In this document: positions 16,322-24,362 of the stretch, piece by piece | How positions within the stretch are numbered: the first letter of the stretch is position 1 | How the letters are laid out: each line of letters begins with the position of its first letter | Assembly (NCBI GenBank): GCA_910588095.1 | Contig: CAJUQH010000007.1 | Coordinates: forward strand, 1-64,000 | DNA length: 64,000 bases | DNA from: an uncultured Eggerthellaceae bacterium | GTDB taxonomy: Bacteria; Actinomycetota; Coriobacteriia; Coriobacteriales; Eggerthellaceae | Direction: 5' to 3' | The notes under the pieces: generated by a model | The model's input: the letters and a program-made list of their open reading frames with translations, nothing else | What the model was told of the DNA's origin: nothing | Databases searched by the model: none | Program-made: the position numbers and the translations under genes

Positions 16322-17408
16322 CAGGGGCGCAATGGCGGTTATGGCAGGGAAGGCTGCAGCGGACGCCATGCAGGTAGGCGCCTCGGCTGCGGTGCGGCGG
16401 CCGGCGACGAAGGCGGCCCCCACCATGCGGAAGGCGTCGTCGAGCAGCGTGCGGAAAGCCCCGGTGCGCCATCGCGCCCAGGGCGTGAGCCTGGCCCAGC
16501 GGGCCGCGCGGGTGGTGTGCGGCAGCCCGAGCGTCAGACGGGCGGCAGGCGGCGTGGACACGAGCTTGCGCCCCCAAGCGCTGAGGGGGCGCGGGTGGCG
16601 CCAGCGCCGCGAAGCGGTGCCGGTGTTCGCGGTGGATCGCAAGGGGCCTTGGCATGCCGAGCGCCTGCCGCGCATCTGGGTGACCGAGCCGGCCTTCGAC
16701 ACGGCCACGGGCGAGCGTTGCGGCCGCGCTTACGTGGGGGCGTACCCCACTGACCCCGACCGCGGGGGCTGGCGCGCCTTCGAGCTGGGGAGCCGCTACT
16801 TCGCCGAAGGGCTCGATGCTGGCTGCGGGCAGGGCAGCTCGCCGGCTGCGGCCCAGCACCGCATCGACTGCTTCCGCGCCGCCGAGGTGCTGTTCCTGCA
16901 CAGCGCGCGCCGCGGCAACCTGAAGGCCTGCGTGAAGCTGGGCACCATCTATGGCGGCGACCTGTGCGAGGGCCGCTACTGGCAAGGGCTGCTGGAATCG
17001 CGGGCGGGGCATTCCCGCGCGGTCGACCCGGCGCGCAAGGCGTTCGCGTGGCTCTCGCGGGCGGCGCTCAAGGCCGACAGCGAGGCGTGCCGCCAGCTGG
17101 GCGAGCTGCTGTGCGAAGGGCGGGGCTGCACGGCTGATGCGGGGCGCGCCTTCACCCTGTTCACGCGGGCGCTGCTGCATGCCGAGAACGCCGAGCAGGC
17201 GGGCTTCGCGGCGCTCGGCCTGGCGCGCTGCTTCGAGCGGGCACGTGGGTGCGGCTTGAGCTTCGAGAACGCGGGCGCCCTGTACGGCAGCGCGGCCGGG
17301 TGGTTCCAGGAGGCGTTCGACGCGGGCAGCTGGTACTGCAAGCGCCCGCTGCTGGAGGCGCGACGCGGCGAGCGGCGGATGGCGCAAGAGCTGGACGGCC
17401 GCTATTAG
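16314..17408 (+). CDS. Sel1-like repeat protein
   Basis: A 364-residue protein. The first 100 residues are basic and low-complexity (many Arg, Ala, Ser). The C-terminal part holds at least two Sel1-like (TPR-type) helical repeats: SARRGNLKACVKLGTIYGG and LKADSEACRQLGELLCEGRG, the latter followed by a helix with AFTLFTRALL. Sel1 repeats mediate protein-protein contacts. It overlaps the HIRAN gene by eight bases. The pair precedes addB-addA, so a role near DNA repair is possible but unproven. No signal peptide is evident. Cysteines are unusually frequent in the repeat part. Confidence 0.7.
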   Translation: MTSRGAMAVMAGKAAADAMQVGASAAVRRPATKAAPTMRKASSSSVRKAPVRHRAQGVSLAQRAARVVCGSPSVRRAAGGVDTSLRPQALRGRGWRQRREAVPVFAVDRKGPWHAERLPRIWVTEPAFDTATGERCGRAYVGAYPTDPDRGGWRAFELGSRYFAEGLDAGCGQGSSPAAAQHRIDCFRAAEVLFLHSARRGNLKACVKLGTIYGGDLCEGRYWQGLLESRAGHSRAVDPARKAFAWLSRAALKADSEACRQLGELLCEGRGCTADAGRAFTLFTRALLHAENAEQAGFAALGLARCFERARGCGLSFENAGALYGSAAGWFQEAFDAGSWYCKRPLLEARRGERRMAQELDGRY

Positions 17409-17477
17409 GCGCGCCCATGGAGCCTTGGCCTGCCCGACCTGTGGGATAATAGGCTGACCGATTCCCGAAGGAGCCCT

Positions 17478-20213
17478 ATGCAGGAGACCGTCATCCTCTA
17501 CCGCACCTATGAGCGCGCCCTGGCAGCGCGCAAGGCGCAGGCGCGGGCGGGGCAGCCCACCCTGGGCGTGAGCCCCACGACGGCTGCGGCCTACCTGGCC
17601 GACAGCTGGGATGTGTGGGGCGATGGGCGGCACTTGGTGGGTTGGCAGGAGCGCCTGCTGCTCATGCACGACGTCCTTGCGGAAAGCCCCTTGCTGCACA
17701 CCATGGGCATGGCCCGTGCCTTGGCCCGCTTCGTGCGCTGGCATGCTGGCTGCGAGCCCTTGCGGCGCGCGGTCGAGGGGGCGGCTGCCGACAGTCTGAC
17801 CGCCAGCGAGCAGGATGCCTTGGCGGTGCTGCGCGCCTACTTGGCGCGGCTCGAGGAGCGCAACCTGGCAGAGCCCGAGGAGGCCGCATGGCTGCTGGCC
17901 GGGCTCATGCCTGCGCCTGCGAAGGTCCAGCTTGCCGACGAGCTGTTCGCGCCTCCTGGCACCCAGGCATGGCTCAGCCGCATGGCGGGCGCCCCGGTGG
18001 CAGCCGGCGCTTGCGCGCTGCCGCCGCTGCCTGCGGGGGTGGATCCGGGCTTCTCGTTCCCGGCGGGCCCTACGGCGGTGGCGGCTGCGGTGCGCGACGA
18101 GGTGATGGCTGCTTTGGCCGATGCGCGGGCCCGGGGCGTCGCGGCGCCTGCCGTGGCGGTGTGCGCCCCCGATGCTCTGACGCTGTTCGATGGGCTGGCC
18201 CCGTCGCTTCTGGCCGAAGGTGCGCGGTGTGCGCTCAAGGCGTCGGTTCCCTTCGGCGAGACGCTGGTCGGCCGGGCGCTGGCTGCTGTCGAGGGGCTGT
18301 CGCAGGGCGGCGGCTCGTGGCGCCAGCAGGGCACCGACTTCGCGTACTCGCCCCTGGCGGCCATGCCCCCCTTCGAGGCCCAGCGCCTGAACGCCCAGTG
18401 GCGGGGCGACCGGCTGCTCGACAGCAGCCAGGGCATCGAGCACCTGCGCGAGCTGTCGCCGACGTTCGGGCTGTTCGAGGCCGTGGTCGCGGAAGGCACG
18501 CCCCAGGCGGTGGAGCGCTTGGCGGCAGCCATCGCCGAGCGTGGCTTGCTGCCGGCCGATGCCGCGGTGCGCGAGCGGGCGGCTCTCCAGGCGCTCGCCC
18601 GATTGGCCGATTCGGCGGCAGTGGTGGGCGTGAAGGCCCCGGTTGGGGTGTTCGCGGCGGAGCTTTCGGTGCCGGTCTCGGTGGAGGCGGGGCCGCCAGC
18701 GATGCAGGCGGCGCAGATGGGCAGTGGGGCGGCCGAAGGTTGCCCTGGCGCGGGCGATGATGCCAGTGTCGTCAGCGCTGGTGCCCTGGGCGCCGCCGTG
18801 TGCTTCTACGACCTGCGAGACCTGGGTGCGCTCGCGCCGGGCAGCTTCCACGCGGTGATCGTCACCGACATGACCGATGCCGCGTTCAGCGGCTCGCGCA
18901 GCCGTTCGGCCTTGGACGGCCTGGCCGAGAAGCTGGGCATGGCCGGCGAGCCTTCGCGCTTCGCCGAGCTGCGCGCTGCCTTCGCGTGCGCCGAGCGGGC
19001 GGCTACGGCGCGGTTCACGGTCATGGCGCCCTTGCGCGACGGCGACCAGGAATCATACCCGGCCTTCCTGTTCGACGAGTTCGTGGCCACGCTGCCCGAC
19101 GGCGCCGCCGCCGATGACGATGACCTGTTCGCGCTGCCTCCCGCGCTGGCCCAGCACGCTGCCCGCCGAGGCGAGGAAGGGCTCGCTGCCGGCCTCGGCC
19201 AGGCGTTCTGCACGCCGCAAGCGTTCGAGCCGCTGCCCCTTCCGCAGCGCGGCCATCTTGCCACGCTGCCGCTGAGCAGCTTCATGGCGCACGCGCAGGA
19301 GGGCGAGCGCAGCCTGCCCGTGCTGTCGGCATCGGCCATCGAGGCGTACCTGCAATGCCCCTACTCATGGTTCATCGGGCGGAAGGTGCGCGTCGACGGC
19401 TTGGACGAGGGCTTCGGGCCTGTGGAGAAGGGCACGTTCGCCCATGGCGTCTATGCGAGCCTGTTCGAGGCGCTGGCTGCCGAGGGCATCCGCCGCATCG
19501 ATGACGCTGCGCTGCCCCGCGCCCTTGCCGTGCTCGACGAGGCGATCGACGCCCGCGCCGCGGCCCAGCCGACGGCCAGCCCGGGTGACCGCCTGGTGCC
19601 CGCTACCGGCCTGGAGCGGCAGGAGCTGGCTGCGCTGCGCGACCAGCTGCGGGCCAGCTTGCGCCAGATGACGGCGCTGCCTGCCTCGTTCAGCGTGCGC
19701 GCTCACGAGTACGAGCTGCGGGCCGAGGACGGCATCGACTATGCCGGTGCGCGCTTGTGCGGCTGGGTCGACCGCATCGACGTGGACGAGCAGGCGGGCC
19801 GCTTCGCCGTGCTGGACTACAAGGGCTCGCTGGCCGACCACGACGCGGGCCTGCCCGACGACGCCGACCTGGATGCCCTCGAGCTGCCCCACAAGGTGCA
19901 GGCGCTCGTCTACGCCCAGGCCCTGCGCAGCGCGCTCGACGGCATGGCCTGCGTCGGCGCGCTGTACCTGAGCTACCGTGCCAAGGATGCGGCGCGCCTG
20001 GCGGCCGGGTCGTTCAGCCCGCTGCAGTACGACGCGGCGGCGGTCGCGTCCAAGAAGTCGCAGGTGCCGGTGAGCTTCGAGCGGTTCCTCGATGCGGTGG
20101 AGCAGGCCATTGCCCCGGCGGTGCAGGCCATGGAAGGCGGCGCCATCGCCCCTGACCCTGCGCCGGGTGCCTGCTGCTGGTGCCCCGTTCCCTATTGCGA
20201 GAGGCGGTGCTAG
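17478..20213 (+). CDS. addB: AddB-like PD-(D/E)XK nuclease subunit
   Basis: A 911-residue protein adjacent to addA. The C-terminal nuclease domain begins SASAIEAYLQCPYSWFIG, continues with GTFAHGVYASLFEAL, the GWVDRIDVD...FAVLDYKG core holding the catalytic Asp and Lys, and the QALVYAQAL helix. It ends with cysteines in CCWCPVPYCERRC that, with the Cys in QCPYSWF, should hold a 4Fe-4S cluster. The N-terminal region lacks a recognisable Walker A motif, unlike AddB of Bacillus, so it may be an inactivated helicase that helps with DNA binding or Chi recognition. GAAGGAG precedes the ATG. An extended -10 (TGG-GATAAT, ending at 17450) may drive the operon. Confidence 0.82.
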   Translation: MQETVILYRTYERALAARKAQARAGQPTLGVSPTTAAAYLADSWDVWGDGRHLVGWQERLLLMHDVLAESPLLHTMGMARALARFVRWHAGCEPLRRAVEGAAADSLTASEQDALAVLRAYLARLEERNLAEPEEAAWLLAGLMPAPAKVQLADELFAPPGTQAWLSRMAGAPVAAGACALPPLPAGVDPGFSFPAGPTAVAAAVRDEVMAALADARARGVAAPAVAVCAPDALTLFDGLAPSLLAEGARCALKASVPFGETLVGRALAAVEGLSQGGGSWRQQGTDFAYSPLAAMPPFEAQRLNAQWRGDRLLDSSQGIEHLRELSPTFGLFEAVVAEGTPQAVERLAAAIAERGLLPADAAVRERAALQALARLADSAAVVGVKAPVGVFAAELSVPVSVEAGPPAMQAAQMGSGAAEGCPGAGDDASVVSAGALGAAVCFYDLRDLGALAPGSFHAVIVTDMTDAAFSGSRSRSALDGLAEKLGMAGEPSRFAELRAAFACAERAATARFTVMAPLRDGDQESYPAFLFDEFVATLPDGAAADDDDLFALPPALAQHAARRGEEGLAAGLGQAFCTPQAFEPLPLPQRGHLATLPLSSFMAHAQEGERSLPVLSASAIEAYLQCPYSWFIGRKVRVDGLDEGFGPVEKGTFAHGVYASLFEALAAEGIRRIDDAALPRALAVLDEAIDARAAAQPTASPGDRLVPATGLERQELAALRDQLRASLRQMTALPASFSVRAHEYELRAEDGIDYAGARLCGWVDRIDVDEQAGRFAVLDYKGSLADHDAGLPDDADLDALELPHKVQALVYAQALRSALDGMACVGALYLSYRAKDAARLAAGSFSPLQYDAAAVASKKSQVPVSFERFLDAVEQAIAPAVQAMEGGAIAPDPAPGACCWCPVPYCERRC

Positions 20214-20217
20214 CGTC

Positions 20218-23200
20218 ATGGACCTGACCCGCTGCACGCCCGGCCAACGCGAGACCGTGCTCACGGTGGACGCGCCGCTCATGGTGTCGGCCGGCGCCGG
20301 CTCCGGCAAGACGTTCACGCTCACCCAGCGCATCGTGCACGCGCTGCTGCCCGGCAGCGACGGCGCTCCCGCGCCGCTGGGATCCATCGAGCAGGTGCTA
20401 GCCATCACGTTCACGAAGAAGGCGGCCGCCGAGCTGCGGGCGCGCATCAAGGCCGCCCTGCGCGCCGAGGGCCTGGCCGACCAGGCGCTGCTGGCCGACG
20501 ACGCCTGGGTGACCACCATTCACGGCATGGCGGCGCGCCTGCTGCGCGAGAACGCGCTGGAGGCGGGCATCGACACGGCCTTTGAGGTGTTGCCCGAGGC
20601 CCGCGCCCAAGAGCTGTTCGACCAGGCGGTCGAGCGGGTGGTGGCGCGGCTCGACGAAGGTGCGGGCGGCCCGCTGGTGGCCGAGCTGCTGGCCGACCGG
20701 CCGCTGGTGGGGAAGGGCCCCTACGAGCGCGGCGCCATGGACGATGCGCTGGACCTGCTGCACCGCGCCCAAGCCATGCCGGCAGGGCTGGACGGCTTGC
20801 AGCTCGTCGAGCCGTCGACGACCCCGGCGGCCCTGCTGCGCGCCCTCTATGAGCTGGGCGAGGAGTTCCAGCAGATCACGGCGGCGTGGGAATCGCCGAA
20901 CACGCGCGAGCAGCCGTCCATCGACGCCATCGGGCCTGCGCTCGATGGCGCGCGAGCCTGGTTCGACGACGCGGCCCAGGCGGCTTGCGGCTTCGACGAT
21001 GCCGCCTTCGACCCGACGCGCTTCCGCCGCGTGCTCTACGCCTTCCCGCCTACCACGGCAACGTTCGGCGCCAAGCGCGACGAGGCGGGCTTCTGCGAGG
21101 GCTATCGCGCCGAGTACGTGCGGCTGGCCTTCGAGGCGGAAGGGGCCTTGGGCCAGCGGGCTGTCCAGGCCATCGCGGCCATCGCGCGCCTGGTCGACAG
21201 CGAGTTCCGCGCGCTCAAGGGGCCGGGATCGTTCGACAGCAACGACCTGCTGCTCATGGCGCTGCGCGCCTTGCAGGGCAACCCGGCCATCGCCGAGCGC
21301 TACCGTCGCCGGTTCCGGCTCATCATGGTGGACGAGTTCCAAGACACCGACAAGGTGCAGGTGGAGGTCATCCGGCTGCTGGCGGCTCCGGGGCTTGCCA
21401 ACGTGTGCGTGGTGGGCGACGCCCAGCAGAGCATCTACCGCTTCCGCGGCGCCGACATCAACGTGTTCCACGACTATCGCGCAGCCTTGCGCGCCCAGGC
21501 GCAGCAGGCAGAAGGCGGGAAAGGCAGCGCGCTGGCCGCCCAGGCCTGCGATGCTGGATGCGAAGGGAGCGCAGAAGGCACGGGAAGCGCAGAAGCCCCC
21601 GCTGCTCCCAGCCACGCCCCCTCGCCTGCGCCCGGCACCCCACGCTTCCCGCAGCTCACGAGCAACTTCCGCAGCCATGGCGACGTGCTGGCCGTGGTCG
21701 AGCGCGTGTTCAGCCAGCCGCAGTCGTTCGGCGAGGGCTTCCTGCGGCTCGAGGCGGCGGGCAAGGTGAACGCTGTGCCCGACCCGGCGTTCGACGGCCC
21801 TGGCGCCTTCCCGCGCGTGGCAGTGGATGCGGTGCACTACCAGCGCGGCACGCGGTCGGCGGTTGGCGTCCCGCGCGACGAGGCGGTGGCGGTGGCGGCG
21901 CGGCGCATCGCCCGGCATTTCGCGGCCCTGCGCGACCAGCACGGAGTGAGCTCCAACGCTATGGCGCTGCTGCTGGGCAAGATGGCGAACGCGCAGGCGT
22001 ACATCGACGCCCTGCGTGCCGAAGGGCTCGACAGCGTCATGGTGGGCGGCTCGGTGTTCGCGGCTGCCGCGGAGCCGCAGCTCGTGGGGTCGCTGCTGCG
22101 CTACGCCGTGAACACTCAGGACGAGCAGGCGCTTCTCGATGCGCTGTTCTCGCCGTTGTTCGCGGTGAGCGACGATGCGCTGCTGGCGCTGGCTTATGGT
22201 GTTGACGACGAAGGCGAGCGCCAGCATCGCTCGTTCGCGCGGGCCTTCTTGCAGGAAGGCGCGCTCGAGGGCTCCGGCCTGCCTGATGCCGACCTGCAGG
22301 GCGTGGCCTTGGCGCGCGAGGCGCTGCGCCGCTTCGTGCGCTCTGCCCGGGGAGGCAAGGCGGCATCGGCCTTGCGCGCGCTGCTGGCGGGCACCGGCCT
22401 GCTCGACTACGAGCAGGGGCGGGGGGCCGACGGCTTGGCTGCTGGCGGGAACTACGCGAAGGCGCTGCGGCTGGTGGAGAGCTTGGCGCGCGAGACGGCG
22501 GGCATCGCGTCGCTGTCGGCCGCCTACGATGCCGCGCTGGCCGCATCGAAGGCGGCGCCGGGTGTGCTGGCATCGGCACAATCGGAGTTCGTGCGCATCA
22601 TGACGGTGCACGCGTCGAAGGGCCTTCAGTTCGACCATGTGGCCGTGGCCGAGGTGAGGGACGGCACCGCACGCCCGTCGGCCTTCCTGGCCGAGAACGA
22701 GGGCAGCGCCACCTTCGCGCTGTCCACCTCCATGGGGGAGGGCCCGGCTCGCACCACGCGCGACAAGGTGCTCAAGCTGCCCTGCGACGCCGAGCCGCCC
22801 GAGCGGCTGGCCGACGCTCGCACGCCTGGCCAGCTGTTGCACGGGCTGCGAGCCTTCTCGCGCCAGCAGGAGCTCGACGAGGCGCGCCGACTGCTCTACG
22901 TGGCCATGACCCGCGCGGTGAAGTCGCTCTACCTCAGCCACGTGACCAGCTCGAAGCCCGAGGCAGCCTATGAGGCCGACGGCATCTTCGCCGAGGTGCA
23001 CGCGGCCTTGGGCTGGGAGGCTGGCGAAGGCACCACGGTGTGCCAGTGCCCCTACGGCGGCTCGGCTCCAGCCCAGGTCACGTGCTTGCATCTGACGCCG
23101 GAGACCCTGGACGACGCGGCGCCGGCCATCGTGGCCGACGAGCCGCCCCGTGCGACGGTCGACGTGCCGCGGCGGCCGGAGCTGCCGGCCCCGCTGCCGC

Positions 23201-24081
23201 TGCCCTGGTCGCCTTTGCGCCAGGATGTGCGCTCCTACAGCTCGCTCGAGCACGACTATGACCCGGCTGCGTTCGTGGGCGAGGTCGAAGATGAGGGCGA
23301 GGCTGTTCGTGCCGCTGGTGGGGAAGCCGCCGGCGATGCGAGCGCTTTGGATGACGGCGCGGCGGACGGCGAAGCACCCTGCGCTCCCGTCAGCCCCATC
23401 GATGCGTCCGTTCCGGCGGATGCTCCGGCCTCGTCCGATGGGGAAGTTCCCGACGCTGCGGCCGAGAGCGCTGCCCTGGCCCGCGAGGCGCCCGAGGATG
23501 CGACGGCTCTGGGCACGGCGTTCCACCATTTGGCCCAGCGGGCCATCATCGCGTGCGCTGCCGAGCCCCAGCCGCGAGCGCTTCGTTGCCCCGACCAGGC
23601 AGCGGTGCAGGCTCAGGTGCGGCAAGGCGTGCTGAGCGCTGGGCAGCAGGAGCGCCTGCATGCGGCGCTCGACCGTTGGTTCGCCAGCGCCGTGGCGCAG
23701 CGCTTCGCGACCTGCGAGGCCATCGCGGCCGAGGTGCCCTTCATGGTGGTGATCGAGGGTGACGGCTCCAAGGGTCCGCTCTATCTTGAAGGCGAGATCG
23801 ACGGCCTGGCCGATGCGGGAGGCGGTCGCGCGTTCCTGGTCGACTACAAGACCGGCGGCAGCCCCGCCGAGCAGCCCGAGCAGCTGCACGCCAAGCATCT
23901 GCAGCAGGCCTCGTGCTACGCCTATGCGCTGCTCGACCAGGGGTTCAACGAGGTGGAGGCGTGCTTCGTGCGCGTCGAGCAGCCCGACCCGGCCGACCCG
24001 GATCAGCCTCAGGTGGTGAGCTACCGCTTCGCGCAGGCCGACAAGGAAGCGCTTGCCGCGAGCATCTACGCGGCGTTCTAG
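20218..24081 (+). CDS. addA: AddA-type UvrD/RecB helicase-nuclease
   Basis: A 1287-residue superfamily 1 helicase-nuclease that unwinds and trims double-strand breaks for RecA. Motifs in order: Walker A SAGAGSGKTFTLTQR, TFTKKAAAELRARI (Ia), IHGMAARLLR, Walker B IMVDEFQDTD, VVGDAQQSIYRFRGA (III), NFRSHGDVL (IV), MTVHASKGLQFDHV (V) and RRLLYVAMTRA (VI). The C-terminal nuclease shows ALGTAFHHLAQ, EGEIDGLAD and FLVDYKTG. The start at 20218 lies five bases after the addB stop. Two low-complexity Ala/Gly/Ser/Glu inserts, near 21500-21640 and 23280-23490, separate motif blocks and are not part of the usual core. Confidence 0.93.
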   Translation: MDLTRCTPGQRETVLTVDAPLMVSAGAGSGKTFTLTQRIVHALLPGSDGAPAPLGSIEQVLAITFTKKAAAELRARIKAALRAEGLADQALLADDAWVTTIHGMAARLLRENALEAGIDTAFEVLPEARAQELFDQAVERVVARLDEGAGGPLVAELLADRPLVGKGPYERGAMDDALDLLHRAQAMPAGLDGLQLVEPSTTPAALLRALYELGEEFQQITAAWESPNTREQPSIDAIGPALDGARAWFDDAAQAACGFDDAAFDPTRFRRVLYAFPPTTATFGAKRDEAGFCEGYRAEYVRLAFEAEGALGQRAVQAIAAIARLVDSEFRALKGPGSFDSNDLLLMALRALQGNPAIAERYRRRFRLIMVDEFQDTDKVQVEVIRLLAAPGLANVCVVGDAQQSIYRFRGADINVFHDYRAALRAQAQQAEGGKGSALAAQACDAGCEGSAEGTGSAEAPAAPSHAPSPAPGTPRFPQLTSNFRSHGDVLAVVERVFSQPQSFGEGFLRLEAAGKVNAVPDPAFDGPGAFPRVAVDAVHYQRGTRSAVGVPRDEAVAVAARRIARHFAALRDQHGVSSNAMALLLGKMANAQAYIDALRAEGLDSVMVGGSVFAAAAEPQLVGSLLRYAVNTQDEQALLDALFSPLFAVSDDALLALAYGVDDEGERQHRSFARAFLQEGALEGSGLPDADLQGVALAREALRRFVRSARGGKAASALRALLAGTGLLDYEQGRGADGLAAGGNYAKALRLVESLARETAGIASLSAAYDAALAASKAAPGVLASAQSEFVRIMTVHASKGLQFDHVAVAEVRDGTARPSAFLAENEGSATFALSTSMGEGPARTTRDKVLKLPCDAEPPERLADARTPGQLLHGLRAFSRQQELDEARRLLYVAMTRAVKSLYLSHVTSSKPEAAYEADGIFAEVHAALGWEAGEGTTVCQCPYGGSAPAQVTCLHLTPETLDDAAPAIVADEPPRATVDVPRRPELPAPLPLPWSPLRQDVRSYSSLEHDYDPAAFVGEVEDEGEAVRAAGGEAAGDASALDDGAADGEAPCAPVSPIDASVPADAPASSDGEVPDAAAESAALAREAPEDATALGTAFHHLAQRAIIACAAEPQPRALRCPDQAAVQAQVRQGVLSAGQQERLHAALDRWFASAVAQRFATCEAIAAEVPFMVVIEGDGSKGPLYLEGEIDGLADAGGGRAFLVDYKTGGSPAEQPEQLHAKHLQQASCYAYALLDQGFNEVEACFVRVEQPDPADPDQPQVVSYRFAQADKEALAASIYAAF

Positions 24082-24224
24082 AGCTGCGGGCTTTTTCGAG
24101 ATGATTCACGCGATGGTCAAACGCCTGGTGACGTGCCGTTTTTTCGTGGAGCGCAGTCGATGAGAGCGCCGGTGTTTCCCTTCGTATTCGCTGTGGGCGG
24201 CAAGGCTTGAGCGGCTGTGCGCGT

Positions 24225-24253
24225 TTGACAGTTTTCAGAATCGCGTGTATCTT
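24225..24253 (+). promoter_or_regulatory. Sigma-70-type promoter of the second G8 LRR gene
   Basis: TTGACA (24225-24230), a 17-base spacer and TATCTT (24248-24253) form a near-consensus promoter. The predicted leader of about 100 nt contains GCGCAGC (24274-24280) paired with GCTGCGC (24314-24320), enclosing a GGGG/CCCC helix. Confidence 0.75.
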
Positions 24254-24362
24254 GCGGGGCTGAGCAATGCACCGCGCAGCGGGGACGAGAACACCCCCAG
24301 GCGATCCATGCAAGCTGCGCAACAGAATACGACGTGCTCCTTCGGGAAAGGGAACACTCACC

